64,000 nt of DNA from Chitinophagales bacterium (GTDB lineage: Bacteria > Bacteroidota > Bacteroidia > Chitinophagales > UBA2359). Each line of letters starts with the position of its first letter. Position 1 is the first letter of the stretch. A program made the translations under genes and the position numbers. The stretch lies in NCBI GenBank assembly GCA_041392475.1, contig JAWKLZ010000002.1:744001-808000 (forward strand), written 5' to 3'. Below are positions 35,501 through 44,118 of the stretch, piece by piece. Below the pieces are notes generated by a model. That model made no database searches. It was not told the DNA's origin and saw only the letters and a program-made list of their open reading frames with translations.

Positions 35501-35715
35501 CGGTAAGTATCCGCTAATTTTATTTTTGCTTCTGCAATATCATCTTTTGCCAATACACGCTTGTACTCTTCAGCAGCTTCTGGAAAGGAGAATCTATCAA
35601 ATAAGCTATTGGCTTTTTTCACTCTCGGATCTTGAGTCTGTGCATCAGCCTCACTTAATTGTAGGACACAAGCAATAAACAAAAAAAGTATGACGATAAG
35701 TCGGTTATGTTTCAT
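32563..35715 (-). CDS. PorE-like OmpA-family protein: TPR, propeller, CRD, OmpA, SPOR
   Basis: A 1,050-residue envelope protein, started at the ATG at 35715 where a signal peptide begins (LIVILFLFIACVLQLSEADAQ). In order: TPR repeats (about 20-160, RFSFPEAAEEYKRVLA), PD40/WD40-type propeller blades (about 190-410, HPALSPDGQALYFASDMPGGYGGVDMYV), two carboxypeptidase-regulatory-like domains (about 435 and 530), an OmpA peptidoglycan-binding domain (about 705-825, IYYDFDKSNIR and LRSHTDSRG), a Ser-rich linker (about 845-885) and a C-terminal SPOR domain (about 970-1050). The first four match PorE, a T9SS component that joins the machine to peptidoglycan. The SPOR tail adds a second peptidoglycan contact. 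It is a PorE candidate, but Bacteroidota have several paralogues. Confidence 0.88.
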   Translation of the reverse strand: MKHNRLIVILFLFIACVLQLSEADAQTQDPRVKKANSLFDRFSFPEAAEEYKRVLAKDDIAEAKIKLADTYRYMNMPVEAEYWYEQVVELAESEPIHKYYYAMALKANGKFEEAKEFFLEYAQLVPADTRGLRQVEACEESTYFLTDPGIYEVSLANNINSSLADFGPAFYKEGIVYASEQSEKHAQRTYNWRNAPFLDLFYSENESDENPSELGTPESFKGKVNTWMHEGTVSFSKDFETMYFTRNNYFKGKIGYDTEEKLKTVNLQIYESKSEGDKWGEIKSIPFNSDDYSVGHPALSPDGQALYFASDMPGGYGGVDMYVSYRSGDSWGAPENLGPEINTEGHEMFPFMADDGTLYFASDALPGLGGLDLFSTMLLEDGTWSSPDNLRYPINTNGDDFAMIIDATNKKGYFSSNRSGGKGDDDIYSFTKLTNIMTGVVIDCNTQVPIEGSMVQLMDGAKIMQKKKTTFNGTFSFPVSPDKEYTVVATKMGYQEGKESISTVGGMNGRQINVKIPICPEGSGPSGEGGCEVKGMVIDKATGLPVSGAIVTITNADTRDDNTFVTESDGMYQSYLNSESDYVIYATKEFYFTANKTVSTRGIDCEDPLQNKIGMDIEIAPIPLDANNTNRGNSGNGGNPYNGNSDNPYTGDGDNPYSQGGDPRTNIGEGNSSISNGNTPNSNKTDITFKDDGKGSDPNHPILDGVLPQLNHIYYDFDKSNIRSDASIELDKVVKFMFENPGIVIDLRSHTDSRGTHPYNDDLSDKRAQSALNYITSRGVVPSRMTAKGYGENQLTNECADGVPCDEGKHQENRRTEFVITGYNSNAIYSLPRYFGSGGKRLSHTSSSGSSSYSSSSSSSSSTSSYDYNIDSSTSNSSTYSGSSSSTTTPYTNNNTPTYYDRDPITGEVILDKNCCIQSGTSTSGKGVYDYYVPDTNNTTTTTTTATTTETIDDTDITTDFTASSSSSIGEGTEYKIQLGAYRSPDMATFNQLNDLGFVDTETTSTGVKRVILGSFTDKTNVEQALLELKQRGYGDAFVVKYKNGLRIGR

Positions 35716-36129
35716 CGGAAAGGGGTTTAACAAATTCAATAATAGTACACAGTTGCAAATCAGGGTTTGACTAGTGTTTTTACAAAAACAATACCAAAGT
35801 AAAACTTGATACTTGGAATTGCCACTTTTCAAATTTATATAAGTTCAATTGTAGTATAGTTATGAGTGGATATTTGAACAGGTATAGTATTTGGGTTCGA
35901 AAGATGTATAGATTGTGAGTGGTTGGGGGTTTAAATAATTGGCTTCAATTTGATTAGAACTGATTGCTACCAATAGGTTATACCTGTTAATACGTAGAAT
36001 AGGGCTTGTAAAAATACAGAATAATGTCATAAAATTCAAATCTATGTCATTTATTTGTCATTTTTTCAACTTAAAATAAATAGGTTTCAAATTCTGACCT
36101 TTTTCATATATTAATAATAAAAACAATGA
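35716..36129. other. Intergenic region upstream of the PorE-like gene
   Basis: 414 bp of AT-rich DNA between two minus-strand genes. It should hold the promoter of the PorE-like gene; the nearest approximate -7 box is TTACTTTG on the minus strand near 35795. Nothing else is seen. Confidence 0.5.
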
Positions 36130-37590
36130 CTACAATCTTTGCACCGTTTTTAACTTGCTTAACCAAGCTTTTAAGGTGCTTTTGAAAACAAACAACATAG
36201 TCAATGAAGTGAATATAAATTGCATAATACTTGCCTGAGTGTAATTCATATAAGTCTGCTGTGCTGAAAAGAAGCCTATCACCAAAATGGTAGTAGTTGC
36301 GATGAAGGGGAGATATATTCTAGGAGATTTCAAAGGAAATAAATAACTCGGGTAAAATACACACAATAGAATGAACACAAGAATACGGGTCACAAGAGAA
36401 GCAATCACTGCGCCCCAAATTTGAAGGAGAGGAATAAGCCAAAGATTGAGTACAACGATTAATAACGTTGAGGCAACTTGAATTTGAAAGGTTGTTTTGG
36501 TGTTTTTATAATAATAAAACTGTTGATAAGCAAGATAGCTAATAGCGGAAAAGAGATATCCTATCGAATAGATAAAAATGTATACTTGGATGGCCAAATA
36601 ATCCTTCTTTGTAATGACCCAATGAATATGTCCCACCAAAAGGACAATACCCGATACGGCAAATACGGTAAGTAAAAAGTAAAACTCATAGAGTTGTTGA
36701 ATTTCTTTCCGTTGTGTAGTTTTTTCTTTTTCTAATGCTTCATAAAAAAATGGTAGTATAGCTGCTCTTACTGCAAAGTAAGCCAATTCTATTGCACCAG
36801 CCAAAACATTCAATAAACTATAAATACCGACCAAACTCAAGGTACAAAACCGTTCTATGATAAATTTGTCTCCAAAAGAATAGAACCAATCTAGTAGGGT
36901 TTGAGGAAGAAAATACTTGACAAACTGAAAAGGACGTACAAAATATTTCCAGTCAATACGCCAAGTCAAATATTCTCGATTCAAATGCAATACTGCAATC
37001 GCTATGACCCAACTGCCAATACTTTTGCCTGCTAATACTCCAACTACGCCCCAACCTGCCAATACAAACAAGACCTGTAAGCCTGTACTTAGAAAAATGC
37101 TGCTGAGTTGTAGTACTGCATAAAAACGCAATTGTTTTTTATTGCGGAGATAGGCCATGTAAGGAGCATGAAAATTATACGCTACGCCTTGAAGTGTGGC
37201 TAAATAACCATACGGATAAAAAGTAAGTGCATCATCTTTAAAACCTATGCGAAACAAACTTTCTCCAAATAAAAATATAATAGCGGTACTGAAAATGCTG
37301 AGATATAGGGTAAGGGTGAGCATTTGCCCTAAAAAGCGCCGCAATCGTTCATAGTTGTGGTGGTAATTGTAGTAAAAGGTAAAAAAAGCAGAAGTAATAC
37401 TCAATGCACAAATCATCCCAATTAAGGTGGAATAATTTCCCATCAATGACAAGATACCATACTCTTCACTCGGAAAGTAGTTTAAGTAGAATGGCTGCAA
37501 CAAAACCAAGGAAACGAAAGGTTGCAGAAAAAAAAGAAAACTGTATAGTATGGTTGAACTAATGAGTTTTTGCTGCATTAGAAAGGTCAA
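36130..37590 (-). CDS. Polysaccharide flippase (Wzx / MOP superfamily)
   Basis: A 486-residue membrane protein with about fourteen helices. The start (SSTILYSFLFFLQPFVSLVLLQPFYLNYFPSEEYGILSLMGNYSTLIGM) is the typical first helix pair of lipid-linked oligosaccharide flippases, with the YGxLSL motif. The second half repeats the pattern (LSLVGIYSLLNVLAGAIELAYFAVRAAILPFFYEA). It should move a polysaccharide repeat unit across the inner membrane. No glycosyltransferase cluster is next to it. The second ATG (MQQKLIS) is an equally possible start. Confidence 0.88.
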   Translation of the reverse strand: MTFLMQQKLISSTILYSFLFFLQPFVSLVLLQPFYLNYFPSEEYGILSLMGNYSTLIGMICALSITSAFFTFYYNYHHNYERLRRFLGQMLTLTLYLSIFSTAIIFLFGESLFRIGFKDDALTFYPYGYLATLQGVAYNFHAPYMAYLRNKKQLRFYAVLQLSSIFLSTGLQVLFVLAGWGVVGVLAGKSIGSWVIAIAVLHLNREYLTWRIDWKYFVRPFQFVKYFLPQTLLDWFYSFGDKFIIERFCTLSLVGIYSLLNVLAGAIELAYFAVRAAILPFFYEALEKEKTTQRKEIQQLYEFYFLLTVFAVSGIVLLVGHIHWVITKKDYLAIQVYIFIYSIGYLFSAISYLAYQQFYYYKNTKTTFQIQVASTLLIVVLNLWLIPLLQIWGAVIASLVTRILVFILLCVFYPSYLFPLKSPRIYLPFIATTTILVIGFFSAQQTYMNYTQASIMQFIFTSLTMLFVFKSTLKAWLSKLKTVQRL

Positions 37591-38055
37591 TGAGTTTTAA
37601 TGAACATCAAAAATAGATTTATTTGTTTTTGTATTATTGGGTTTTTATTACAAAATATTATTCCTTGCTCAAAAAAATCTTTTGTAATATTAAATCATTT
37701 TATTTCAATTAATAATTATTTATTATAAATAAAATATGCAAAGTAAATTAATGCTGGCTTACAATACTTTCATCAGGTCAAGCTTTGTTCAAACAAAACA
37801 CCAATCACAACTATCTTTGAAGTATGGCGTAAAATTTGTTGTATTCTGAATATTAATTGTAGCGCAAATATCCTGAAAATGCTACTGCGAAAACCTACCC
37901 AGTGATAGTTCTCAGAGAACTCTATTCAAAAACCCCAAGACTCTATAATACCACAAGAGGATTATATACAAATAAGAAAAACAATATTTTTATTATTTGT
38001 ATGGATTTATCCAAAATAATATAAACCAACAGCAATAAAAAAAAATCATTATACT
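37591..38055. other. Intergenic region, 465 bp
   Basis: A very AT-rich stretch between the flippase and the decayed copy of the CNxC family. I see no gene, RNA or clear repeat in it. Confidence 0.5.
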
Positions 38056-38259
38056 ATGTTGATAGTGAAATTACTATGCCTACAACTATCGACTCGCATT
38101 TCATCTTTCCTTATTAGGCAACCTGCCAATTACTATAATTACCAACTTTTAGGTGTCAAAGTTACCACCTTTTCTTTCAAGAAAGTAAACACATATAATA
38201 GCAGTGTTTCTCTCATCAAAAAAGATGAATTTAAATGCAGTTACTTCCGTCACAAATAA
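38056..38259 (+). pseudogene. Decayed copy of the tandem CNxC protein family
   Basis: The 67-codon frame contains LLGVKVTTFSFKKVNTYNSSVSLIKKDE, which aligns with FFDVKVTNFLFKKVDDNNNVVAFTEADA of the next gene. The DNA also matches (GTCAAAGTTACCACCTTTTC versus GTAAAAGTCACCAACTTCTT, then ATTCAAGAAAGT-like). Signal peptide, C-terminal two-thirds and the CNxC motif are missing. It stands 163 bp before the first intact copy, in the same direction. Confidence 0.6.
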
Positions 38260-38421
38260 GGCATTCTGTAAGTAAAGACGGAACATAATTACAATAAAAG
38301 TGAAGTAATCTACAAACGTTTGATTCTTGAAACTACCATTTCATAATTTTTGGAATGGTAAGTAGAACAATACTCACTAAATCAATATTTTTTTTCACTA
38401 TTTTAAATCTACCCATAGGTT

Positions 38422-39021
38422 ATGAAAAATTCAATCTCCCTATTTAGTATTCTTTTTGCACTTTGTGTATTCACACAAAATATTCATGCTCAATCTGATT
38501 TGACAAAAATCATCAGAACTGACAAAGTACCCAATAGTGGTTTTTTTGATGTAAAAGTCACCAACTTCTTATTCAAGAAAGTTGATGATAACAATAATGT
38601 TGTAGCTTTCACAGAAGCCGATGCCCAAAAGTTATATGCTTTCTTTGAAAAAGAAACTGGTGTCGTATATGTTGAATCTCACACGATTGACAAAAGTATA
38701 AAAGTCATTAGTCTAATTCAAACAGATGGCAAATCACTATTTGATTACAAAGTATTTGTAGATATGCTGGATCAATTAGGATATATAGTCACTCAACTTC
38801 GCTGCAAAACCCAAAAACAGTACATTGCCTCTACTCTATCTAAAGAAGAAAATAAAATCATGGTTCAAATTGCCAGTGAAAAAGAAACCGAATGTAATGA
38901 TTGTAACAATTTAAAAATCAGCAAAGAAGATCTGGAAATGTTCAGAAATATGGACTATGGTGGAAGTGTCATTCAAATAGATTTAGGCAGCGATTCAGGT
39001 AGCATTATTGATATGAATTAG
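38422..39021 (+). CDS. Secreted CNxC family protein, copy 1
   Basis: A 199-residue exported protein of unknown function. A signal peptide (SLFSILFALCVFTQNIHAQ) precedes a domain with FFDVKVTNFLFKKVDDNNNVVAFTEADA, then GVVYVESHTIDKSIKVISLI and a helix ending DMLDQLGYIV. The beta-alpha-beta-beta-alpha-beta order resembles a ferredoxin-like (HMA-type) fold, an inference only. After a basic strand comes ECNDC, a CxxC that is kept in copy 2, then KEDLEMFRNMDYGGS. The upstream DNA (ACTATTTT...CATAGG) is also like that of copy 2, so the duplication included the promoter. Confidence 0.78.
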   Translation: MKNSISLFSILFALCVFTQNIHAQSDLTKIIRTDKVPNSGFFDVKVTNFLFKKVDDNNNVVAFTEADAQKLYAFFEKETGVVYVESHTIDKSIKVISLIQTDGKSLFDYKVFVDMLDQLGYIVTQLRCKTQKQYIASTLSKEENKIMVQIASEKETECNDCNNLKISKEDLEMFRNMDYGGSVIQIDLGSDSGSIIDMN

Positions 39022-39390
39022 TATTCTCATAGAAACAAGCATTTATGGAAAAAGAACTTTTGGTGCAATTCTGTAAACTATATTCAAAGCTAAATAAGAA
39101 CACTTTCACACCAAAATACACGAATAATGTGTAATAAAAAATGCTTCTAATTCTAATTGGTAAATAATGAAAAAATAGACTATATGAGCAATTATTGATG
39201 ATTGTTTCATAAAATTTAGAAAGCCTTATCTGCCATCAAAAGCAAATAAGGTTTTTCTTTTTGGTATGGTTTCTGTAATAATTAATAGAAAACAACTTGA
39301 AAAAAGATTAACAGTGCCAAAACCAAGTATCAAATAAAATTATTTCCAATATTCTTATACTATTTTTTACAATTAAATCCACAGGCCATT
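39022..39390. other. Spacer between the two CNxC copies
   Basis: 369 bp with the terminator of copy 1 (39221-39256) and the promoter region of copy 2. No gene is seen. Confidence 0.6.
39221..39256 (+). terminator. Terminator after CNxC copy 1
   Basis: AAGCCTTATCTGC pairs imperfectly with GCAAATAAGGTTTTT, and the T run continues as TTTTTCTTTTT on the plus strand. Confidence 0.7.
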
Positions 39391-39993
39391 ATGAAGAAAT
39401 CCATCCTATTGTTGTTTTTTGTGGTTTCCATGGGAAATTCAACTATCCATGCTCAAGACAATTCATTGATTGAAACCGATATGATTGAAGTAAGCGGTTT
39501 TTTTGACGTAAAAACTACGGACTTCACCTTCAAAAAAGTAGATGCCAATAACCGTATTATTGCTTTTACAACAGAAGATCTCGAATATTTAAAAACGTTT
39601 TTTGAAAATCAAGAAGGCGTTTTGAGAGTAGAAGGCGATAAACTGGACAAAACGGTACAGGTTGTTAGTTTACTCGAAAAAGATGGGCAAATTTTCTTTC
39701 AACATCGTGAGATTGCCGAAGTATTGAACCAAGATGGGTTTGTTACCATCCGCCTCAGAACCCGTTCCAACAGTCGCTACCTTGTTGCATCACATACAAT
39801 CACGAATAAAGAGGATGAGATGACAGCCGAGCTTATTAGCGAAGAAAAAGTAGAAAATTGCAATGAATGTGGAGAAGTACAAGTAAGTAAAGAAGTCTTG
39901 GACTTATTGAAAAACATGGATTTTGGTGGCGAAATGTTTAACATGAGTTCCGACAGCACCAATCAATTCAAACCAACGACTGATATGCAGTAA
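39391..39993 (+). CDS. Secreted CNxC family protein, copy 2
   Basis: A 200-residue paralogue of the gene at 38422. It has a signal peptide (ILLLFFVVSMGNSTIHAQ), the shared core FFDVKTTDFTFKKVDANNRIIAFTTEDL, the strand-helix region GVLRVEGDKLDKTVQVVSLL...VLNQDGF, and the motif NCNECGEVQVSKEVLDLLKNMDFGGEM. The CNxC pair and the following helix plus MD[YF]GG are the best-kept parts between copies. Function unknown; the cysteine pair in an exported domain suggests metal or redox chemistry. It meets the convergent M28 peptidase gene after 13 bp. Confidence 0.78.
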   Translation: MKKSILLLFFVVSMGNSTIHAQDNSLIETDMIEVSGFFDVKTTDFTFKKVDANNRIIAFTTEDLEYLKTFFENQEGVLRVEGDKLDKTVQVVSLLEKDGQIFFQHREIAEVLNQDGFVTIRLRTRSNSRYLVASHTITNKEDEMTAELISEEKVENCNECGEVQVSKEVLDLLKNMDFGGEMFNMSSDSTNQFKPTTDMQ

Positions 39994-40006
39994 ATATCTG
40001 CACCAA

Positions 40007-41269
40007 TTATTTACAGAAATCTACTATTAAACGCATCAAATCTTCAAACTCAGTGAGGGGAAGTGTTTCAGGACGATCATATATATCGTGATATGCTTGA
40101 ATGCCTCCTAATGTATAAATAAAGAAACAGGGTACCCCCTGTTTATAAAAAAACCAATGGTCGCTATTAGCTGCTTCCCCTCTCTTTTTTATTGCAGGCA
40201 AATATTGTTTCTCTTCATTAATAAGCTCCAATTTAGTAAACGCCGTAGGGAATTCAAATGCATTGACTGCTGTAATTCCTTCTTCTCCAGTTCCAACCAA
40301 ATCAAGGTTCAACAAAAATTTTATCTGTTTGATCGGAAATAAAGGGTTTTCGACAAAGTGCCTCGAACCAATTAAACCCAATTCCTCTGCTCCAAATGCA
40401 ATAAACACAATCGAATAATCGGGTGGGTTTTCAGAATAGTATTTTGCCAAATTGAGCAACATCGCTACTCCACTTGCATTGTCATTTGCACCAGGAATAT
40501 ATTGATTTGCCCCCAAATGCCCCAAGTGATCGTAGTGAGCAGTAAGCACATATAGAGAATCTCGATAGCGTGTGCCTTTGATAAATCCCAATACATTTTG
40601 TGTTTGATATGAAGTTTCAAAAGAAGCATCAATATTGATTCCGACATCTTTTATTTTCTCAGGCTTTGCAGCTCGATTTATTTGTATGTGTGTGAAATTG
40701 TCTACGTTACTCGCCACATGCCATGTCAATTTTTCTTCTACACTGATAAATGCTGCTGCATCTAAATGACTTCCAATAAATAGATTAATCCGTTCCCTAG
40801 CTTTCGCTGCATTTTCATTCTCATAATCAAATACAACCACTTTATCTGTGTAGGATTTATTGAGCATCAACTTATTAAAAGTACTTCGATTTAATAGTTT
40901 ATTCTCCTTCAAATGCACTGCTTTAAAGCTTCCTGATTGCCCCTTTGCAGAAGGTGAAACAATAAAATCTTTTCCTGCCTCTAATTCAATACCATTCACA
41001 CTCAGCAACATATCCTCAGAAAAAGTATTCACTGCAACCATAAATTCTTGGTAATAACTCTCTCCAAAGGGTTGCACGCCCCACCGTTTAAACTCTTCGG
41101 CAATGAACACAGCAGCTTTCGTTTCCCCTTCTAATACATAGCCCCTACCATGCATATCTGGCGCACAAAGAGCATCAATTACTTCACGAGCATAGCTGAG
41201 TTCTTGAGCAATGCCATTGGTACAAAAAATAATTAAATAAATAAGAACAATTTTTTTGATGACTCTCAT
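40007..41269 (-). CDS. M28 family zinc peptidase
   Basis: A 420-residue exported aminopeptidase-like enzyme with a signal peptide (IVLIYLIIFCTNGIAQ). The two-zinc site is complete: TAHYDHLG (His and Asp), PGANDNASGVAM (bridging Asp), FGAEELGLIGS (Glu-Glu, general base and ligand), LNLDLVG (Asp) and ANSDHWFFY (His). A PA-type insert precedes the catalytic part (about 90-200, ALKAVHLKEN region). It should trim amino acids from peptides outside the cytoplasm. Divergent from rplU with a 147-bp shared upstream region. Confidence 0.94.
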   Translation of the reverse strand: MRVIKKIVLIYLIIFCTNGIAQELSYAREVIDALCAPDMHGRGYVLEGETKAAVFIAEEFKRWGVQPFGESYYQEFMVAVNTFSEDMLLSVNGIELEAGKDFIVSPSAKGQSGSFKAVHLKENKLLNRSTFNKLMLNKSYTDKVVVFDYENENAAKARERINLFIGSHLDAAAFISVEEKLTWHVASNVDNFTHIQINRAAKPEKIKDVGINIDASFETSYQTQNVLGFIKGTRYRDSLYVLTAHYDHLGHLGANQYIPGANDNASGVAMLLNLAKYYSENPPDYSIVFIAFGAEELGLIGSRHFVENPLFPIKQIKFLLNLDLVGTGEEGITAVNAFEFPTAFTKLELINEEKQYLPAIKKRGEAANSDHWFFYKQGVPCFFIYTLGGIQAYHDIYDRPETLPLTEFEDLMRLIVDFCK

Positions 41270-41362
41270 GATTTTAAGTTTGTGTTTTAGAGCAACATAA
41301 TAGGTAAAAGTTCAAAAATTTACCACACATTTTTTCTTATTACAGAAAAAATAAACAAAAAA

Positions 41363-41393
41363 TTGGCTACAAAGCGAAATATCTTTACCTTTG
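41363..41393 (+). promoter_or_regulatory. Promoter of rplU-rpmA
   Basis: TTG at 41363-41365 and TACCTTTG at 41386-41393 fit the Bacteroidota -33/-7 pattern with 20 bases between them. The start codon of rplU is 24 bp downstream. This is the best full promoter in the window. Confidence 0.7.
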
Positions 41394-41416
41394 CAGACTG
41401 AAAAAAAAAAAGGCTT

Positions 41417-41725
41417 ATGTTCGCAATAGTAGAAATAGCTGGTCAACAATTCAAAGTTCAAAATGGACAGGAAATATTTGTTAACCGCTTAGATGCCGAA
41501 GAAGGGGCATCAGTAGATTTTGATAGAGTGTTGCTTACCTCCAATGGAGATGATGTAAGCATAGGTGCGCCTGTTGTGAGTGGCGCAAATGTTTCCGCTA
41601 CCGTTCTGGAACACCTAAAAGGAGATAAAGTAATTGTCTTCAAAAAGAAAAGACGGAAAGGTTATAAAGTAAAAAATGGGCATCGCCCTTACCTAACCAA
41701 ATTAAAAATCAATAGCATTGGTTGA
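41417..41725 (+). CDS. rplU: 50S ribosomal protein L21
   Basis: A 102-residue L21 of normal length. It starts MFAIVEIAGQQFKVQNGQEIFVNRL and contains the rRNA-binding FKKKRRKGYKVKNGHRPYLTKLKI, which is the L21 signature. It is first in the conserved rplU-rpmA operon, 66 bp before rpmA. Confidence 0.98.
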   Translation: MFAIVEIAGQQFKVQNGQEIFVNRLDAEEGASVDFDRVLLTSNGDDVSIGAPVVSGANVSATVLEHLKGDKVIVFKKKRRKGYKVKNGHRPYLTKLKINSIG

Positions 41726-41791
41726 TAATTTGGTAAGGGTATGAATGGAGACAATTTAGTAAATAACAGATTTTTATAAAATAATTTTGTC

Positions 41792-42208
41792 ATGGCTCAT
41801 AAGAAAGGTCAAGGTAGTAGTAGAAACGGACGTGACTCGCAGAGTAAGCGACTTGGCGTAAAAGTATATGGTGGACAAGTAGCTATTGCTGGCAACATTA
41901 TTGTTCGCCAAAGAGGTACTAAATTCCACCCTGGTAACGGTGTAGGTATTGGCAAAGACCATACAATATTTGCAACAACTGATGGATTGGTAACTTTTGT
42001 GAAAGGGCGCAAAGACCGCACTTTCATATCTGTACTTCCTTTTGAAGACGAAGATATCACAATTGATACTCCCAAAACAACTGTTGCTGAAATGCCCGAA
42101 GCAACCTCTACTAAAGAAAAAGTAGAACAAACAAACGGGTATGATGCTTCCAACAACTCAGGTGAAGATGAAAAACCTGAGCCTGCCGTTGGCAACGAAG
42201 CTGAATAA
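41792..42208 (+). CDS. rpmA: 50S ribosomal protein L27 with acidic C-terminal extension
   Basis: A 138-residue L27. The first 85 residues are a standard L27 ([53 protein letters not shown]), whose N-terminal tail reaches the peptidyl transferase centre. There is no cleavable N-terminal extension of the Firmicutes kind. From about residue 88 comes an unusual extension of 50 residues, acidic and low in complexity ([20 protein letters not shown], then [14 protein letters not shown]). A terminator follows 30 bp later. Confidence 0.96.
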   Translation: MAHKKGQGSSRNGRDSQSKRLGVKVYGGQVAIAGNIIVRQRGTKFHPGNGVGIGKDHTIFATTDGLVTFVKGRKDRTFISVLPFEDEDITIDTPKTTVAEMPEATSTKEKVEQTNGYDASNNSGEDEKPEPAVGNEAE

Positions 42209-42239
42209 AATTTAAATACACATTAAAATTCATATCTAA

Positions 42240-42273
42240 CCCCAAAGTGGTAATCTTTATCGCTTTGGGGTTT
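42240..42273 (+). terminator. Terminator of rplU-rpmA
   Basis: CCCCAAAG at 42240-42247 pairs with CTTTGGGG at 42263-42270, followed by TTTGG. The T run is short, so efficiency is uncertain. Confidence 0.7.
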
Positions 42274-42412
42274 GGTGTGTTTGATATACTCCATTGCTAA
42301 TTAAATATCGCACAAGAGTGAACAAAAGCTTGTTTAAGACATTTATATACAAACCTTTCATACTAATTTTATTCATACTTCTATATTGAAACAATAATAC
42401 GAGTATTTTTTG

Positions 42413-42856
42413 ATGAAACCAATGAGCGAAATAAATGACATATACGAATGGATGGAATTGTACCTTTTAGGTCAATTGAAAGAAAAAGATTTGGAAAAAT
42501 TTGAGGAGAAACTTACCAAGTGTAAGGATTTTGCAGCAGATCTACACATGATGGAGATAGAAATGTATGAGGATGACCTCTTACCTATTGAAAGAAAAAG
42601 GATGTTCGAAGACCGATTGAAAAATGACGAGGAACTCGCAAAAGAATTCGCAATCTATATAGCATCCTTCGAAATCGCTAAGTTTTTTGACAATCAAGGA
42701 AACTGCAAACATCCATCCTTTGAGTACCAACAACCATTACCTAATAAAAACCTACCTACCGTAAAGAATATATTATTGACCTTTTGCCAATCAATATGGA
42801 AGCGATTTGTATACCTCTTCAGTTCTTTACTGCCTCAGCAAAAAATTGAAGAGTAA
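42413..42856 (+). CDS. Anti-sigma-like hypothetical protein
   Basis: A 147-residue cytoplasmic protein from the ATG at 42413 (MKPMSEINDIYEWMELYLLGQLKEKDLEKFEEKL); the ATG at 42422 is also possible. The pattern YLLGQL..(K/E)(D/E)...FEE.L....F...L...E.....DLLP.ERK..FE.RL resembles the helical N-terminal part of zinc-finger anti-sigma-type proteins, but the His-Cys-Cys zinc ligands are absent. The second half lacks a membrane helix apart from a weak hydrophobic stretch (WKRFVYLFSSLL). Function is not established; no sigma factor gene lies near. Confidence 0.6.
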   Translation: MKPMSEINDIYEWMELYLLGQLKEKDLEKFEEKLTKCKDFAADLHMMEIEMYEDDLLPIERKRMFEDRLKNDEELAKEFAIYIASFEIAKFFDNQGNCKHPSFEYQQPLPNKNLPTVKNILLTFCQSIWKRFVYLFSSLLPQQKIEE

Positions 42857-42897
42857 AATAATTACTTGAAAATCAAAATTTGATTACTCTACAAATA

Positions 42898-44049
42898 TCA
42901 ATTGAAGTAGTCCCTCATCTTATCAAAGAAGTTCTTATCTCCCTTACTTGGATTTGGCTGAAAATTTGGAGAGTTGCGTAGTTTTTCTAAAGCACTTCTC
43001 TCCCCGGCACTGACCGTCTTAGGTATCCAAACATTTACTTCCACTAACTGATCACCTGTTCCATAAGAGTTTACAGATGGAATACCTTTACCCTTCAATC
43101 GGAAAATTTTACCAGAAGGAGTTCCTGGTGGAATCTTTATTTTAGCTTTACTATTAATGGTCGGAATCTCTACGGTAGTTCCTAAAGTAGCATCTATAAA
43201 GCTGATATGCAATGCATAAATCAAATCATTGCCTTCTCTCTGAAGGTCTTCGTGTGGAGTCTCTTCAATGCCAATAATCAAATCTCCAGCAGCACCACCA
43301 CGTTCTCCCGCATTTCCTTTACCTGTCATAGACAACTGAATTCCCTCGCTCACACCCGCAGGAATGTCAATCGTAATCGTTTCGTCGCCATATACACGAC
43401 CATCGCCTTTACAAGTATTACATTTATTGATAATCATTTTGCCCGATCCCTGACAACTCGGACAAGTTGTGGTCGTTTGCATTTGCCCCAAAAAAGTATT
43501 GGTAACCTGTCGAACAGCTCCCATACCATTGCAAGTCGTACAAGTTGAAAAAGCACTGCCGTCCTTCGCCCCTGTTCCAGAACAAGTATCACAACCGACA
43601 TATTTCGCAACTTTTATCTTTTTCTGCGTGCCTTGAGCAATCTCTTCCAAAGTCAGTTTTACACGTACTCTCAAATTTGTCCCCCTCTGCCCAGTACCTC
43701 TTTGCTGTCGTCCGCCTCCACGCGCACGAGCACCTCCAAAAATATCACCGAAAATATCGCCAAAATTTTCAAAAATATCTTCAATATTCATGCCTCCGCC
43801 TTGGAATCCGCCGCCAGCACCTCCTTTCACACCTGCATGACCAAATCGGTCGTATCTTGCTCTCTTATCCTTGTCACTCAGCACCTCATACGCCTCAGCA
43901 GCCTCCTTAAACTTAGCCTCAGATGCTGCATCTCCTGGGTTTCTATCAGGGTGATATTTGAGTGCTTCCTTTCGATAAGCTTTTTTTATCTCCTCTTCAG
44001 TAGAAGTTTTAGAAACACCTAATATCTCGTAATAATCTCGCTTTGCCAT
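42898..44049 (-). CDS. dnaJ: Chaperone protein DnaJ
   Basis: A 383-residue type I DnaJ, Hsp40 partner of DnaK. The J domain (1-70) has the catalytic HPD in [12 protein letters not shown] Gly/Phe-rich region follows ([22 protein letters not shown]). Four zinc-binding CxxCxGxG repeats are present: [27 protein letters not shown] and CNTCKGDGR. The C-terminal substrate-binding domain follows. It stands 69 bp after grpE on the same strand, so the two form an operon; dnaK is not in the window. Confidence 0.98.
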   Translation of the reverse strand: MAKRDYYEILGVSKTSTEEEIKKAYRKEALKYHPDRNPGDAASEAKFKEAAEAYEVLSDKDKRARYDRFGHAGVKGGAGGGFQGGGMNIEDIFENFGDIFGDIFGGARARGGGRQQRGTGQRGTNLRVRVKLTLEEIAQGTQKKIKVAKYVGCDTCSGTGAKDGSAFSTCTTCNGMGAVRQVTNTFLGQMQTTTTCPSCQGSGKMIINKCNTCKGDGRVYGDETITIDIPAGVSEGIQLSMTGKGNAGERGGAAGDLIIGIEETPHEDLQREGNDLIYALHISFIDATLGTTVEIPTINSKAKIKIPPGTPSGKIFRLKGKGIPSVNSYGTGDQLVEVNVWIPKTVSAGERSALEKLRNSPNFQPNPSKGDKNFFDKMRDYFN

Positions 44050-44118
44050 TATGATAGATTGATTTATCTCTTGTAATTATTCCTAACGTTTTTTTATTTT
44101 ACCTTTTAGTACATTGAG

